Positions 44,003 through 53,819 of a stretch of DNA of 64,000 nt are shown here, piece by piece. Source of the DNA: Bursaphelenchus xylophilus. Taxonomy: Eukaryota; Nematoda; Chromadorea; Rhabditida; Aphelenchoididae. Where the stretch lies: contig CAJFCV020000001.1 of assembly GCA_904066235.2 (NCBI GenBank), forward strand, positions 2,170,001 through 2,234,000. The letters are read 5' to 3'. The position numbers were made by a program, and so were the translations under genes. Under the pieces are notes generated by a model. That model was not told where the DNA came from and did not search any database. It worked only from the letters and a program-made list of their open reading frames with translations. How positions within the stretch are numbered: the stretch's first letter is position 1; each line of letters opens with the position of its first letter.

Positions 44003-46588
44003 TCAAAATCCAACAAAAATCATCGTCAGTATCAATAAAATCACCAAAATTTCTCGGTTTTCCGCCGAACTCAGAACTTTTTCGGTGGTCGAAATTATTC
44101 TAGTAGTTGTATTCTCGACAACTTCATGAATTTCAGTGACATTCACGACACTCAAAGTGGGGGGTATCGCTTTCAAAACGACCTTCTCAACGGGCTTTGG
44201 CCGAAATCTTTCGATCAATGGGGAGTCCGAATTAATAAATGGAAGTTTGAGGAGTGGAATCAGACTGATGGGATGGTCAATAGCGTTCTCAATGGTCCAG
44301 GGAATGTTGAAACAGTTTCTAAAAACAATTTTTTTTTTTTTTTTTTTTTTTGAAAAAAAATCTTACTCTGTATTGTTGATCTGATACAACGTAAAACGGC
44401 GTTCATATGGGGCCCTGAAAATACGAAAAACGCCAGTAATTAGTCAGAAATCACAAAAAAAATCAAAAAAAATTATAAAAAAATCAAAAAATTTCAAAAA
44501 CTCCCAAAAAAAACTTTTTAAAAAAAGCCCAAAAACCACCCAAAATCCAAAAATTATTTTTCTCTTTTTATGACTTACATACTAATAGCCCATCCCTCAT
44601 TAATCCCAAGAAACTGCCGTTCCCCCTCGATGACATGAGTTCCATTGAAAGTACAGTACTCCAGCTGAAAGAAAAATTAAAATTAAAGCAGCAAACCAAG
44701 GTAAATCACGAGCGTTCGGATCTTCTTGGTCAAGCTGACCAAACTGACCGATAAAATTTCAAAAAAAAAACAACGTTTTTCAAATTTGAGCAATTCGGCC
44801 ATGTCTGTAAATTTGACCGTCAAATTGAACACTTGACCCGTCAAATAAAAGAAAAATCTTACAAAAATTAAAAACATGACCTTTTCTTTAAATTTGACGG
44901 TCAATTTGCCTAATACAAATGGTCATCTTGCCCAATCTGACCGTCAAGCTGACCGACTTGACTGGTCAAATTTTTAAAAAAGTTCTTCAAAAAGAAAAAA
45001 ACATGGTTATTTCTTTAAATTTGGCCGTCAATTTTTCCAATCTGACCGTCAAGTTGACCAACTTGACCGGTCAAATTAATAAAAAAGGTTTTCCAAAATC
45101 CAAAACATGATTATTGTTCTAAATTTTACCGGTCATCTTGCCCAATCTGACCGGCCAAATTGTCCAATCTGTCTGTCAAGTTGACCAACTTGACCGGTCA
45201 AATTAATAAAAAAAGGTTTTCCAAATCCAAGGCATGATTTTTTCTCCAAATTTGACCGGTCAAGTTGACCAATCTGGCCGGTCAAATAAAAGAAAAATCT
45301 TTCAAAAAATCAAAATCATGATTATTTTTTTTAATTTGACCGGCCAACTTGCCCAGTCTGACCGTCAAGTTGACCAACTTGACCGATCAAATAAAAAACT
45401 TTAAAAAATCGAAAAACGTGACAATTTTTATAAATTTGCCCGGTCAACTTGCCCAACCTGACCGGTCAAATCTCATTTTTTCCTGTTTCGAAAAACTTCT
45501 TTCATCGAATTTCCCTGACAAATTCATATTTATTTTCTCACCTTTTTTCGATCGAAACATTTACGAATCCCTTCAATCGCATCTTCCGAATAATTAAATT
45601 TCCTCAAATTGGCCAACGGTTCGAATCGATACAAGGCTTTTCCATCCAAACGATTCTCATCAATCTCAGGAATGTCCGCAAAATGAGTTTGATTCAAGAT
45701 GAGGAGATCGCCGAAGGTAAACGCGTAGTTTTGTCGGATAAAATTGACGGAGTTGGGGGGAAATTCAAAGAGATTTTCGCTGAAAAAATATCAAAAAAAA
45801 TTTTTTTGTAGATGTAAAATGATTTTATTACAGTAAAAGGTCCGCAAATAAGCCACAATCGCAAAAAAATCGTTTTTTGAAAAAATGAAAGGGCGCGACC
45901 TGCGGAGGACATTTTATACGACGAAAAGTTTGGAAGCCTCAGGCTGGGTTAAAAAATTTTTTGGACATAGCCTAAGCATATATCAGCATTTAAGCTTTTA
46001 TTTACCACCAGTAAAGCACAGAATCTTCCATTGGTAAATTTCCTGGGCGCAGCTCGCAAAAATAATTATTTATTTTTTTATTTTTTTGGGATATTGGCCT
46101 ATTTGCTGAACTTTATCCCTTTTTTACAGATTAAAAATAATTTTCTGATGTAAAAAACCCACCCATCCAGCTTCCGAAGCGGATCCAAAATCACCACATC
46201 GTTCTTTTTGTCGGCCAATCCGGACAATAAAATCGAAAAATCAAAATGCCCCGGGTTAATTGGATCCCCTTCGCTCACTGTGATCTTATATCCATTTTTC
46301 AGAGGCTTGTCAAGCTCTAAAAAAATTAAAATTTAAAAAAATCAATTAAAATAAATTTATTTAAAATTCTCACCAGTAAAAAATCCATGAATTTCGTACC
46401 TTCGGTCGCCCAAATCTTTCCCGTAGACCTCGAAATACTCAGTAAAATCACCTCGTTTCAAGTCGGGACAGTCTAAAAAAATCAAAAATATGTAAAATAC
46501 GAGTCCTAGTAACACTAAATCTCTTACGTTCCCGAGAAAAAACGAAATGAAAAATCAGCAAAACAGGGAGAATTAGTTGAACCACCAT
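44003..46588 (-). CDS. Secreted, C-terminally anchored glycoprotein, unknown family
   Basis: Seven exons join in phase to give 333 aa: 46528-46588, 46374-46472, 46163-46316, 45542-45779, 44579-44664, 44367-44414 and 44003-44318. Residues 1-18 are a signal peptide (MVVQLILPVLLIFHFVFS). The ectodomain starts with HCPDLKRGDFTEYFEVYGKD and has few cysteines (HCPD, KCFD, EYCTF, ENCF). It carries several N-glycosylation sequons (NQT, NYS, NGT, NNT, NVT, NTT). The C terminus is hydrophobic (EILVILLILTMIFVGF), fitting a membrane or GPI anchor. I recognise no domain. It looks like a nematode-specific surface protein. An in-frame ATG lies further upstream, but the chosen one gives a clean signal peptide. 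Intron 4 holds a TTGACCGGTCAA minisatellite. Confidence 0.85.
44690..45475. repeat. TTGACCGGTCAA minisatellite in intron
   Basis: Repeated blocks of about 100-120 bases contain CAACTTGACCGGTCAAATTA, CCAATCTGACCGTCAAGTTG and an AAAAACATGATT linker. Many units include the palindrome TTGACCGGTCAA or half of it. The array occupies most of the intron between exons 4 and 5 of the 44003-46588 gene. Confidence 0.85.
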
Positions 46589-46689
46589 ATCGGTCAGAAA
46601 AACCAAAAGAAAATAAAAAAAAATAAAAAATTTTTCCAAAATCTTTCTTAAAAAAATGTTTTTCCGCTGGAATCTGCAAGGTCTCAAGA

Positions 46690-47848
46690 AAAATTTTTTT
46701 TCTCTGTTCAGCTCCACTCATTTTCCGTGCTCTCCCGTCAACAATGACTCATGAATACATCCCATGTATATAGTTGCCAATTCTAAGCCAAAAAAAATGC
46801 AATGGTGCAGGACCGCACCGAACCTCGGGCTGGGTCCCGCCGCGAAACCTAACGCACCATTGGAAAGTCAAGGAACGTGAGAGAATGGAATTTAGTGGGA
46901 AGGAGGATCCGGAGAGCCGAGTGGCGGTCGGTGGGATTCGGACAATAAGACAGATCGGCAACCGGCTGGCAAGGATAGTTCCGCCAGTCGACACTTGGTT
47001 TTACCTATTTTGACATTTACGTGATTGTATCGACCCTTCCTCTGGATAAACGGGTTACTTTATATTTATCGTTGGTATTGTTGTATTCCTTTGGATAGTT
47101 CCGCTGGAATACTTGGGATTTGGTGTGGCTTTCTGGGACTCCATTGAACTCCTATCAGGGAGGACCTTTGAACCACTATGCCAAAGAAAGAACTCTCTGT
47201 CATATGTACTGAAAACCCCGAGAACAACTTCGCAAAAGAGCTCAAAAGTTATCATGGATACTTTTTGATACTTTTGGCAAAAACAATTCTAGTGTTGGAC
47301 ACATATTCACAAAAAAGAGGCATGTTTCATACGAAATTAACAGACAGCGATGTCACGAAAAAACTTCAAAAAGAATCATGGATACCTTTTGACACTTTTG
47401 GCAAAAAAAAGCCTAGTGTTAGAGATACGTTTCCTCGAAAAAAATCTGCCTCATAATGAAGATCCGGAGAGCAATTTCGCAAAAAAAAGACTTCAAAAGT
47501 TATCATGGATACTTTTTGATACCTTTGCAAAAAAAAAATCCGGACATCTTCGCGGCAAATTTTACCAAATTTATATCAACGAAAATCTTTGAATTTAAAT
47601 ACTTTTGGCCTTATGAACAGCCAATACAACTTTCAGTAATAGTCATCGTAATATTTGTGCAAACAAACCGCCCCTAATTCAAATTTAAATCCACTTTTTA
47701 CAATTTTTGTAGCGACCAGGACAAAACATGAAGAAAAATGTTCCTCACTTCAACATTTGTCCCCTTGTTTAATGCAGAACTTGCTCCGGAAATGCGTGGT
47801 TTCAGAGATGTTTACGACTGTTCAAACAACGGTAAAAACTTTTGATCG
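46690..47848. other. Intergenic, TATCATGGATACTTTTTGATA repeats
   Basis: No gene is supported. Imperfect tandem units of about 130 bases around AAGTTATCATGGATACTTTT lie at about 47235, 47362 and 47492, and two more at about 48340 and 48470. A hairpin pairs GCAATGGTGC (46799) with GCACCATTG (46853). The open frames at 46749-47013 have no splice or start support. Confidence 0.45.
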
Positions 47849-47857
47849 TATATAAAA
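47849..47857 (+). promoter_or_regulatory. TATA box of small secreted peptide gene
   Basis: TATATAAAA lies 176 bases upstream of the ATG at 48033. No other gene start lies nearby on this strand. Confidence 0.35.
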
Positions 47858-48032
47858 TACGATGATCACTGGATATATTCATTACAATTTAAAAATCAAC
47901 AGGATTGAGTGGGAGATCCGGTCGATTTTCAGGTAAAATTTGTTCGTATCTTGAGATTACTGAAGTGTCTTATTGCATACCTTCCTTGCAAATTATAACG
48001 ACAAAGTCATACTTCTAGACCTAATAGTTATC

Positions 48033-48224
48033 ATGAAGTTCATCTACAATATTGCTCTTCTTCTTGTCATCGTATTCACCATTCTTCAAGCCGCTCCAAC
48101 CGAGGAATTCAACACCGCAATTGCCAGAGTTAAACGGCAAAATGACGGACAGAGCTGCATCGAAAAGCTTCAGAAGTTCTTCCAAGGACTGTTCAACTCG
48201 CTCACTGCCGCTCAAAGCGGCTAA
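48033..48224 (+). CDS. Small secreted peptide, unknown
   Basis: An uninterrupted frame of 63 residues with a clear signal peptide (MKFIYNIALLLVIVFTILQA). A short propeptide follows (APTEEFNTAIARVKR), then a mature part beginning QNDGQSCIEKLQKFFQGLF. The KR site suggests processing, and the N-terminal Gln could cyclise. The C-terminal part can form an amphipathic helix (IEKLQKFFQGLFNSL), as in some membrane-active peptides; that is inference. There is one cysteine. I chose ATG 48033 over upstream in-frame codons because it begins the signal peptide. No family is recognised. Confidence 0.75.
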   Translation: MKFIYNIALLLVIVFTILQAAPTEEFNTAIARVKRQNDGQSCIEKLQKFFQGLFNSLTAAQSG

Positions 48225-48961
48225 ACAAGCTCATTTTAACGCGTTGCGATTCAAATAATCGGTCAATTAAACTTGCATATTTTTGTTGACAACTGGATCA
48301 AAATTCTAAGTGGTTACATAAATAATACCCGTTCACTTAGAACTTCAAAATTTATCATGGATCCTTTTTGACACTTTTGAGAGAAAAGAGATTTTATTTA
48401 GTTTTAGGTATGCCAAGAATGATATCTGTCGCATTCCGAAGACCCGACAAACAATTTCATAAAAAAGACCTCAAAAGTTGTCATGGATACTTTTTGATAC
48501 AAATTATATACAGCAAAAGACCAAAACATTGATTTGCTGCAAGATTCTTTTCGCTGTCCAACGGTCCACTTTTCTAACTTTGTTTCCAGGAACTGAGTTT
48601 GTTTTATGGGAGTTTGCTATGCAGAGATTACGCTGTATGACGATGAATAATATTGCTAGATTTAAATAACATTTTATATTCGAATGTTACAGCCGCATGG
48701 TAGACAAGAGAAAACATTATGCTTCAACAAATCCACATTATTTTCTCGACAGAGTGATATAAATGCAGCCATCACTTTTTCCGTTTATTACGGCTTTCAC
48801 GATTAATTCTAAATTGTAAGTTATCACCACTTTCAACGTCCGCTTTCATCCACCAAGCTGTCCGCAATTAGATGAATTTTCAGAATCACAGATCCCCTAA
48901 CAACAATTCCAATTAATTTGCATTCACTTGTGACATTATGCGTTCCTCTTCGAATGGTTTG
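48225..48961. other. Intergenic with repeat fragments
   Basis: Two GTATCAAAAAGTATCC-type motifs lie at about 48344-48380 and 48475-48500. A lone right end of the CAGTCTGTCGGG MITE (ATTATTTTCTCGACAGAGTG) lies at 48741. No gene seen. Confidence 0.4.
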
Positions 48962-48968
48962 TATAAAT
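48962..48968 (+). promoter_or_regulatory. TATA box of transthyretin-like gene
   Basis: TATAAAT lies 58 bases before the ATG at 49020, at core-promoter spacing. Confidence 0.5.
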
Positions 48969-49019
48969 TGCCAGAATAATTACAGCTTGTCAATCAAACA
49001 GTATTCGGAAACACTGAAA

Positions 49020-50325
49020 ATGCTCTTTAAAATATTGCTGACTGTTTTTTTACTAGTCAGCAACCGTTCTTCTGCTGATACAGGGATCAGCGGCGTAGCC
49101 ACTTGTCATGGAAGGCCGGTAAATGTGTTTGTGGAGTTGGAAAAACAAGGAGTAACGGGGCCGGTTACGTTGAATTCGATGCCGTCCGAAGGTGGAAACT
49201 TTACGATTGCAACATGGCGGGCGTTCGAGGAGGACAAGACCTACTACCTTGAGATGTAAGTTACATACTTTTACGAAGCGTGCCTAATACTATCAGCCTG
49301 TCGGGAAAATAATGGACATAATGTCGCTGCGCCGGTCACGTCGCTGACAAGGGAAGTACTCCAAGTGCGACGCTCAGATTTTCTTTAAATTTTGCACACA
49401 CGTTGGGAATAGAATAGATATTAATTCCTAAAAGTTTTAGCTGGCACTTTACAGGCACCGTTATTAAACGATTTTTTTCCGCCGAGAGAGCACACTAACC
49501 GTGGTGAGCGGTCAGTGAGAAAAACACTTTTTGGTCATAGTTCCGCTCGTTTCGCGCGGAAAAATTTTATTTTTTTGTAGAGACATTATCTTTCCGGTAC
49601 AAATATTTAGGAAACTTTTCGTGCCGAAATTCGGCAAAAATTGTTAAAATTTTTCCGACTTTCGATCAAAAAATATCGGCTCTTTCTAAAATGCGCGAGC
49701 TATGATTCTCGCATATATTTTACTGTTAAAAAAAAATATTCTAAATTTGTGGCAAGTTTCATCAAAATCTGAGCGTCGCACTTGGCGTACTTGCCCTGTG
49801 AATCGAAAAGCAATCTTATTTTGCCGCGACACAATTCATTTTCTGAGTGGCGATGCGATTTTAAAAAAAACGGAAAAAAGGTACTAAATTTATTTAACGA
49901 CCAGTCGGTCTACACTGGGGGACCTGATCCAGCGGCAAAAAACGTACCATTTTGCATCAGGGAAGTATCAAAAATGTGGCAAAATGCTTCCCTCTCCAAG
50001 TGAAAAAACTCCATTTCAAATGCCCGCCCGCTCTTTCTATGGGAAAGGGCCCTTCAAAACGAAGTTTTTTCACTTGGAGAGGGAAGCATTTTGCCACATT
50101 TTTGATGCTTCCCGGATGCAAAACGGTACGTTTTTGGCCACTTGATCAGGTTTCCTACTGTATCAAGCAGCTCTTTTCAGTCACCACAACTGCACAAAAT
50201 CCCCGCCGTTTGCGGAGTGCGTTGCGACGCGGATCATTCTTAACAACGATGGTATTCAAGACCTCAAAGAGATCCCGTTGGAGCAGCACAACATTTACAA
50301 GGCTTCCGATCAATGTAATTATTAA
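49020..50325 (+). CDS. Transthyretin-like (TTR-like) family protein
   Basis: A secreted nematode TTR-like protein, 126 aa. Exons are 49020-49255 and 50181-50325, phase 2. The signal peptide is MLFKILLTVFLLVSNRSSA. The domain starts ISGVATCHGRPVNVFVELEK, matching the family pattern of GVxGxxxCxGKPxxxVxVxLxE. It continues with NFTIATWRAFEEDKTYYLEI and HHNC, equivalent to the family's YLKIYHxC. The conserved cysteines are at ATC, HNC and AEC, with a further one in QCNY. The exon junction falls in YLE(I)HHNC, and only this splice restores the motif. TTR-like proteins are secreted and often implicated in signalling or clearance; the specific role here is unknown. The 925-base intron consists mostly of three transposons, two of them nested. 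Confidence 0.88.
49292..49860. mobile_element. CAGTCTGTCGGG MITE split by nested insertion
   Basis: The left part (ATCAGCCTGTCGGGAAAATA to CGCTGA, 49292-49347) and right part (GAATCGAAAAGCAATCTTAT onward, 49800-49860) form one MITE body, with the far terminus lost. Between them lies the element at 49348-49798. Confidence 0.8.
49348..49798. mobile_element. CAAGGGAAGTACTCCAAG element, nested, TGA duplication
   Basis: The ends are CAAGGGAAGTACTCCAAGTG and CACTTGGCGTACTTGCCCTG, flanked by TGA on both sides (49345-49347 and 49799-49801). The interior carries the CGGTCAGTGAGAAAAACACT and ATCGGCTCTTTCTAAAATGC parts shared by the whole dispersed family. It is inserted into the MITE 49292-49860. Confidence 0.82.
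49913..50160. mobile_element. CACTGGGGGACCTGATC MITE in intron
   Basis: A palindromic copy of the CAGTGGCGG family with TA on both sides (49911-49912 and 50161-50162). It ends only 20 bases before exon 2 of the TTR-like gene, so it supplies or abuts the polypyrimidine tract. Confidence 0.85.
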
Positions 50326-50505
50326 ATAAACTATTAAGTTTCAGCTCTAATTTTGCAACAGCAGCTCGCAAGTTTTATAAAAATCTTCTCCCTATAAGAT
50401 GAATAAATTGATACACTGAGAAACTAGGAGAGATTTATATTTATTACATTTGCTAAACAATAATAATAATAACCGCAATGTAAGAACTAAAAAAACAAAT
50501 AAATT

Positions 50506-52934
50506 TCACTTCTTGTTCAATTTCTTTTCCATATAATTCCACGTCGATCTGCACAAAGGGCATGAGATTGTAGCCTCGGTATCCACGCAAGTCCTCGCCC
50601 ATCCCAACACACAACTGCCGCAGCCGACCCATTGCTTGCAGCTGGTGCACTTCATGGCACGAACCGGCTTTTTCTTCGAACATATCGTGCATTCCACATC
50701 TGAAAACAAACGATGATAATAAAAATTGAAGAGCGCTCGAGCAACACTTAGAGTGTGATTAAAATTGGGATGTCTTATCCACAAGGGAAGTACCCCAAGT
50801 GCGACGCTCAGATTTTTTTCTTTTTTTTTAATTCTGTACACACGTCGGGCATAAACTATATACCAATTCCTGAAAGTTTTATCTCGCGCTTTGCAAGCGC
50901 CACCGAGATATTGAACCATTCTTGCCGCCGAGAGATCACGCTAAACGCGGAGAGCGGTCAGAGAAAAAACACGTTTTTTGCCCATAACTTTGGCAGTTTC
51001 GTGCGGAAAAAATTGATTTTTTGTGGAAACATTACCCTTTACGGTAGAAATAGGTACGAAACTTTTTGAGCCAAAATTCCGCAAAAAGTCCTAAATTTTC
51101 GCCGACTTTCAATCTAAAAACCTCGGGTGTATTTGCCAAGCGAGAACTACAAATCCTTAACTCCGTAAAAAAACAGGTGGACACAAAGATATAATATATA
51201 AAAATCGGAAATTTTTTTTGGTTCACCCCAATATTTTTGAAAAAAAAATTTCTAAACTTGCGCTAATTTTCGTCAAAATCTGAGCGTCGCACTTGGGGTA
51301 CTTTACGTCAAAAAGAAATGTGAAAAAAACAAGGAATCTCGGATCATTGATTCTTGACGAAATGTCGCCGAATTATCGAGTCACAAAAGAAAACTTTCCC
51401 AGAGAAAAACAATTTTTTGGAAGTGAAAAAGGTAAAAGTTCCTTATTTTGGCCATAACTTATAACTTTGCGGAAACTGGTCGGAATTAGCCCAAATTTAG
51501 CGTGCACGTTCAATTCATCGTTGTCAATGCCCGGACTGTAGATTTACTTAGTTAGTGAGGTACCTTCTTTTTTACGTACCACCTTACCCTTCAAAAACGG
51601 CTGCAGCCTGTGATTTTACACTTTATACGATGAAACATGTCCGGAACTAAACTTATTGCCTCCGTATGGAACTAAATGAGTCGTCACAGCCTTCGTAGGT
51701 ACCCTTAAAACTATAGAGCTATTATAGTAATTCAGTGCCAGCTAGGTCAAAGCGTTTTTTCCGAACTTTAGCTTGGGCGCAGTTCGCGGAGTACCTTTGT
51801 TGTGGCCAAAATAAGGAACCAAAAACGGAAAAAGTTCCTTATTTTGGCCACAAAAAAGGTGCTCCGCGAACTGCGCCCAAGCTTGGGCACTAAAGCTAGG
51901 AAAAAACGCTTTGACCTAGCTGGCACTGAATTACTATAATAGCTCTATAGTGTTAAGTGTACCTACGAAGGCTGTGACGACTCATTTAGTTCCATACGGA
52001 GGCAATAAGTTTGGTTCCGGACATGTTTCATCGTATAAAGTGTAAAATCACAGGCTGCAGCCGTTTTTGAAGGGTGAGGTGGTACGTAAAAAAGAAGGTA
52101 CCTCACTAGCTAAATCCACTGTCCGGGCATTGACAACGATGAATTGAACGTGCACGCTAAATTTGGGCTAATTCCGACCAGTTACCGTAAAGTTATAAGC
52201 AGAGATTGCCACGGTCAAAATTTCGGCTCCGGCTCTTAGCTCCCAGAGCCGGAGCCGAGGCCAAATTTGCAGCTCCGGCTCCGGCTCTTGGCTCCGTGCA
52301 AAATTTAAAAAGGCCTCCGGCTCCGAATCCCGGCTCCTATGCAAAATGTTTTTTTAAAAATATTTTACCAAAAATAAAAGTTATTAGTGCCAGAGATCAT
52401 ACAGCCAACGTTTATGCAGTCAAGCCACATCCTCCGCTGTGTTTTTCAAGCAGTTTGGTTTAACAAGATCACAAAATTTTTACTTCTCTGACCGCTGGGA
52501 AGCCTGGCTCCGACTTTGGGCTCGGGAGCCGGAGCCGACCCCAAAATTTCCGGCTCCGGCTCTGGCTCCCGGCTCGGAGCCGGAGCCGCTCAGAGCCGGA
52601 GCCAAGAGCCGGCTCCGGAGCCGTGGCAATCTCTGGTTATAAGTTGTGGCCAAAATAAGGAACTTTTACCCCAAAAACTTCTTTTTGAACTACTTCCTAC
52701 AAAATTATCAAAAATTTCCCTACCGCTGACGTCTGCCTTATAGTGTCGAACAGTGGATCTCGGCGTTACTTTTGACCCCCCTCCTGCCTTGACCGGCAAT
52801 ATCCGCAGACTCATTCTGGGTGGATGATTTGGACGACTGGTCGATGGTCGACTCTGGCTGCCACTAGTACTTGGCCCATTTTCACGTTGCTTGGCCGCAG
52901 CGCAAGCAGTGGGAAAAGCGGTGGAAGCTCTCAT
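50506..52934 (-). CDS. RING-type zinc-finger protein
   Basis: Two exons (52724-52934 and 50506-50699) join in phase 1 to give 134 aa. The N-terminal 60 residues are Ser/Pro/Arg-rich and probably disordered (ENGPSTSGSQSRPSTSRPNH). The C-terminal part is a Cys-rich finger: ECTICSKKKPVRAMKCTSCK, then WVGCGSCVLGW, TC, and CPLCRSTW. The spacing C-x2-C...C-x2-C...C-x2-C...C-x2-C resembles a RING (E3 ubiquitin ligase) finger with His replaced, or a small nematode-specific variant. The substrate is unknown. The joining of the two exons is inferred from the donor (CAGCG|GTAGGG), the acceptor (TTTTCAG) and matching phase; RNA would confirm it. The 2 kb intron is filled by four transposons. Confidence 0.7.
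50782..51306. mobile_element. CAAGGGAAGTACCCCAAG element
   Basis: The left end is CAAGGGAAGTACCCCAAGTG and the right end CGTCGCACTTGGGGTACTTT. Internal motifs match 49348-49798 (GCAAGCGCCACCGAGATATT, GAGAGCGGTCAGAGAAAAAA). The last bases of the right end are degraded. Confidence 0.75.
51438..51819. mobile_element. GTTCCTTATTTTGGCC element, copy 1 of a pair
   Basis: The terminal inverted repeats GTTCCTTATTTTGGCCATAA and TTGTGGCCAAAATAAGGAAC bound 382 bases. A second copy starts 14 bases later in opposite orientation, making a large palindrome. Confidence 0.85.
51834..52663. mobile_element. GTTCCTTATTTTGGCC element, copy 2, with hAT insert
   Basis: This is an inverted copy of 51438-51819, interrupted at 52200-52635 by a hAT-type MITE. 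Without the insert it is about 386 bases. It ends CAAAATAAGGAAC at 52663. Confidence 0.85.
52200..52635. mobile_element. hAT-type MITE with GGCTCC repeats, copy B
   Basis: The ends are CAGAGATTGCCACGG and its complement, with a perfect 8-base duplication GTTATAAG (52192-52199 and 52636-52643). It is highly similar to copy A at 42212-42644 in opposite orientation. It is nested in the GTTCCTTATTTTGGCC element. Confidence 0.92.
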
Positions 52935-53081
52935 GACGACCTGGCTTGACGAAGAGGTTTGCAGGAAATGAATTTGTATCGCTAAATCGGGTGCGTTTTT
53001 TTTCTGCTCCGATCAAGTGGCATTTTTTTGTTCTGGGGATGTTGCGTAATCACAGCAGAAAAATGATTGAAACTAAACAGA

Positions 53082-53099
53082 GAGAGAGAGAGAGAGAGT
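53082..53099. repeat. (GA)n microsatellite
   Basis: Nine consecutive GA dinucleotides upstream of the RING gene. It may act as a GA-rich promoter element of that minus-strand gene, but there is no direct evidence. Confidence 0.7.
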
Positions 53100-53206
53100 T
53101 TTTCACAAGGGAAGCGTCATAAAAATTCTGTTCATTATAGAGAAGGTTTGTTGTACAAAGATTTATATTTTTTTTTTAAAATGCGGCACTTTTTTCGTGG
53201 ATCTTA

Positions 53207-53666
53207 CAGGCGAAGTACTCCAAGTGCGACGCTCAGATTTTGATGAAACTTGGCACAAATTTAGAATAATTTTTTCTAAGATATCTGCGAGAATCCCAGC
53301 TCGCGCTTTGCAGAAACGACCGAGATTTTTAGATCGAAAGTCGGCCAAAATTTAGGACTTTTTGCGGAATTGCGGCACGAAAAGTTTCATGTCTAATTCT
53401 ACCGTAAAACATAATGTTTCTACAAAAAATCAAATTTTTCCACACGAAACTGCCAAAGTTATGGCCAAAAAACGTGTTTTTCTCTCTGACCGCTCTCCAC
53501 GTTTAGCGTGCTCTCTCGGCGGCAAAAATCGTTCGATATCTCGGCGACGCCCGCAAAGCGCGAGCTAAAACTTTCAGGAATTGATATCTAGTCCACACCC
53601 GACGTGTGTGCAAAATTTAAAAAAAAAAGAAAAAATCTGAGCATCGCACTTGGAGTACTTCCCCTG
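53207..53666. mobile_element. CAGGCGAAGTACTCCAAG element
   Basis: A near-complete copy of the AAGTACTCCAAGTGCGACG family: CAGGCGAAGTACTCCAAGTG at the left and CACTTGGAGTACTTCCCCTG at the right. The inverted interiors include TCAGATTTTGATGAAACTTG and AAACTGCCAAAGTTATGGCC. Confidence 0.82.
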
Positions 53667-53819
53667 TTTGCTTAAAATGGTGTTTCTTGAGTTTCCAAGA
53701 CGCAATAAATCAGTCTTGGTACCAAAATTTATTTTTCAGACCTTAACAAAAAAAAGTTAAGCCTTTTGTAGGGAAATTAACCCAGTTTTTGGGCATTTTC
53801 CACTCTTAAACCCGAAATT

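Noticed and set aside
46749..47013. Open frames in the GC-richer stretch at 46.8-47.0 kb as a gene
   Set aside because: They are open on both strands with no signal peptide, splice site or start context. I see only a hairpin of GCAATGGTGC with GCACCATTG.
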